Assembly (NCBI GenBank): GCA_041596215.1
Contig: JBFHIZ010000001.1
Coordinates: forward strand, 1 to 64,000
DNA from: JBFHIZ01 sp041596215
GTDB lineage: Bacteria; Bacillota; Clostridia; Lachnospirales; Lachnospiraceae
Direction: 5' to 3'
Length of the DNA: 64,000 nt
Shown here: positions 62,489-64,000 of the stretch, piece by piece
Layout of the letters: each line of letters begins with the position of its first letter
Numbering within the stretch: the first letter of the stretch is position 1
The notes under the pieces: model-generated
What the model saw: the letters and a program-made list of their open reading frames with translations, nothing else
What the model was told of the DNA's origin: nothing
The model's database searches: none
Program-made: the position numbers and the translations under genes

Positions 62489-62858
62489 AATCTCCTCTGT
62501 CCAACGATTTAATTAATAATTCCGCAGTTGCTAAATTTGTAGCTAAAGGAATATTATGCATATCACATAAGCGAACCGCATTGTTTACATCTGGCTCATG
62601 TGATTTTGGATTCAATGGGTCTCTAAGAAAAATAACCAAATCAATTTGATTATGTTCTATTTGTGCTCCAATTTGTTGTTCGCCTCCCAAATGTCCGGCT
62701 AAATGTTTATGTATATTTAAATTTGTAACCTCTTCAATGAGTCTTCCCGTAGTACCTGTCGCAAACAATTCATTTTTTGATAAAATCCCCTTATAAGCAA
62801 TACAAAAGTTTTGCATTAGTTTCTTTTTTGCATCATGTGCAATAAGTGCTATATTCAT
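62463..62858 (-). CDS. mgsA: Methylglyoxal synthase
   Basis: 131 residues, makes methylglyoxal from dihydroxyacetone phosphate. Motifs H8 (IAHDAKK), TGTTGRL and D80, H87, D90 (LRDPLNPKSHEPDV) align with E. coli H19, D91, H98, D101 at a constant offset of 11. The position of the catalytic base D71 is E60 (GGEQQIG), a conservative change. It lies between rodA and the carboxypeptidase gene. Confidence 0.9.
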   Translation of the reverse strand: MNIALIAHDAKKKLMQNFCIAYKGILSKNELFATGTTGRLIEEVTNLNIHKHLAGHLGGEQQIGAQIEHNQIDLVIFLRDPLNPKSHEPDVNNAVRLCDMHNIPLATNLATAELLIKSLDRGDFEWREMYK

Positions 62859-62873
62859 CCTATACCTCCTATC

Positions 62874-63983
62874 TTATAATTTTTTAACAGCTTGAAGCCG
62901 AATGTTTAATATCAATCCAATTGCTATAAATGAGCATAATAAAGATGTTAATCCATAGCTTACAAATGGAAGCGGAATCCCCGTATTAGGAAGTAAAAAG
63001 GTTGCAACTCCCATATTAACCATACTTTGAAATCCCAATAAAGCAGCAATTCCAATTGCAATTAAAGTTCCAGAAAGATCTTTTGCTCTTCTAGCTATTA
63101 ATAAACACTTAATAATAATAAATAATACTAATAATATAATTGTAATGCATCCAATAAACCCTAATTCCTCTCCAACAATCGAAAAAATAAAATCCGATTG
63201 TGCTTGAGAAATAAAATCTCCATTTTTTACAGAAGTTAATGCATTATTATTTAATCCTTTTCCAGATAATTGCCCCGAGCCAATTGCAATTACCGAATTT
63301 AGTTGTTGATAAGAATACTGAATATAATCTTCTGGATATAAAAATCCCATAATTCGATTTCTTTGATAATTTGTAATAATCGTTTGATCTTCTTGTAATA
63401 CTAAAATCATAAACACAACAGCACTTGGTACAATAACTGCAAACACAGCTGCAATGATTTTCCAATTCAATCCTGCTGCAAATAATAAAGTACAAAATAT
63501 TAAAATAATTACAATACTTGTTGATAAATCGGGTTGTTTATAAACTAAACCGAGTGGAACACCTAAAAACAAAAAACAGAGCAGGATTATAGAAAATGTA
63601 GAAAACTTTTCTCTATACTTCATGATAAACTGTGAAAAAAATAAAATCAACAAAATTTTAGCTAATTCTGATGGTTGAAATCCAAACCCACCAATATTAA
63701 TCCATCTTTGTGCACCATATACTTCTTTCCCTAATGGAGAATATGTTATTGCCAATAGAATAATATTCAAAATATAAAGTACCCAATAAAATTTTAAAAT
63801 AAAACTATAATCTATAAAAGCAATAAAAATCATAATAAAAAAACCTGCAATTGCGCCGTAAATTTGCTTGATTTGCAAATCTTGTTTTGCACTACCTACT
63901 ACCAATATACCAAATATTGTTAACATTACAACTGCTAACATAAGTAAAAAATCAAAATTTTTAATTCTATATTTCTTTAGCAT
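62874..63983 (-). CDS. rodA: RodA family peptidoglycan glycosyltransferase (SEDS)
   Basis: 369 residues, ten membrane helices expected. SEDS features: QRWINIGGFGFQPSELAKILLILF, and near the C-terminus PNTGIPLPFVSYGLTSLLCSFIAIGL. RodA polymerises peptidoglycan during elongation. It sits upstream of mgsA as in other Lachnospiraceae. Only 17 bases remain of its upstream region in this window; a minE/minD-like gene may precede it. Confidence 0.93.
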   Translation of the reverse strand: MLKKYRIKNFDFLLMLAVVMLTIFGILVVGSAKQDLQIKQIYGAIAGFFIMIFIAFIDYSFILKFYWVLYILNIILLAITYSPLGKEVYGAQRWINIGGFGFQPSELAKILLILFFSQFIMKYREKFSTFSIILLCFLFLGVPLGLVYKQPDLSTSIVIILIFCTLLFAAGLNWKIIAAVFAVIVPSAVVFMILVLQEDQTIITNYQRNRIMGFLYPEDYIQYSYQQLNSVIAIGSGQLSGKGLNNNALTSVKNGDFISQAQSDFIFSIVGEELGFIGCITIILLVLFIIIKCLLIARRAKDLSGTLIAIGIAALLGFQSMVNMGVATFLLPNTGIPLPFVSYGLTSLLCSFIAIGLILNIRLQAVKKL

Positions 63984-64000
63984 ATCTTTTCCTCAAACAT

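Noticed and set aside
1..64000. CRISPR arrays, tRNA, rRNA, prophage or insertion sequences
   Set aside because: No regularly spaced repeats, no cloverleaf or rRNA-like stretches, and no transposase or phage structural genes were seen on either strand.

Overview
The window is an AT-rich chromosomal segment of a low-GC Gram-positive anaerobe, most likely a Lachnospiraceae-type member of Clostridia. The reasons are gene order (rpmB / asp23 / fakA / recG; rng - rplU - prp - rpmA - obgE - yhbY - nadD - yqeK - rsfS; rodA - mgsA; sepF - yggS), a GerW-type sporulation protein, a Prp protease next to an L27 with a cleavable N-terminal extension, RecU as Holliday-junction resolvase, and SOS boxes of the GAAC-N4-GTTC type. 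No rRNA, tRNA, CRISPR array, prophage or insertion sequence is visible. No stretch above 300 bases lacks a gene.

Layout: 0-2.8 kb, a LysR regulator divergent from leuCD, with a T-N11-A operator between them. 2.9-7.2 kb, ruvAB (with a LexA box at the start of transcription), zapA and a U32-family protein. 7.2-9.7 kb, a compact signalling cassette: a protein with three 29-residue MshEN-like repeats and a CheC/CheX-type phosphatase motif, a CheY-like receiver, and a convergent HD-GYP-family protein whose HD motif reads YD. 9.8-12 kb, a DUF2953 membrane protein, GerW and a coiled-coil/J-domain protein. 12-16.5 kb, rpmB, asp23, fakA, recG. 16.6-26.1 kb, a topoisomerase IV-like pair, rsmD, coaD, pseudouridine synthases and recU. 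26.1-35.1 kb, a partial his operon (hisZ, G, D, B and a three-domain HisIE), two radical-SAM-associated genes and an RNase G/E-family gene.

35.1-44.4 kb separates rng from rplU, which are usually neighbours. It holds a soluble zinc-binding-type chemoreceptor, a membrane GAF/HD-GYP protein, a complete branched-chain amino-acid ABC transporter (livJHMGF) and a cytidylate-kinase-like protein. 44.4-48.7 kb is the conserved rplU to rsfS run, with a probable L21 leader. 48.7-50 kb is the SOS control region: lexA divergent from a YneA-like LysM membrane protein with two LexA boxes between them. 50-64 kb holds a tyrosine recombinase, a TtcA-family enzyme, an AI-2E-family permease, and then a mainly minus-strand block for envelope and division (FUSC-HAD fusion, second cytidylate-kinase-like protein, rluD, lspA, aroB, sepF, yggS, HlyD-like protein, P-loop protein, D-Ala-D-Ala carboxypeptidase, mgsA, rodA).

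Two themes link separate loci. First, the SOS response: lexA, the YneA-like inhibitor and ruvAB all carry matching boxes. Second, cyclic-di-GMP and chemotaxis-style signalling: the MshEN/CheX-CheY-HD cassette and the chemoreceptor/HD-GYP pair. The best candidate for an undescribed system is the 7.2-9.7 kb cassette, which looks like a c-di-GMP-sensing CheX-type phosphatase paired with its own receiver.
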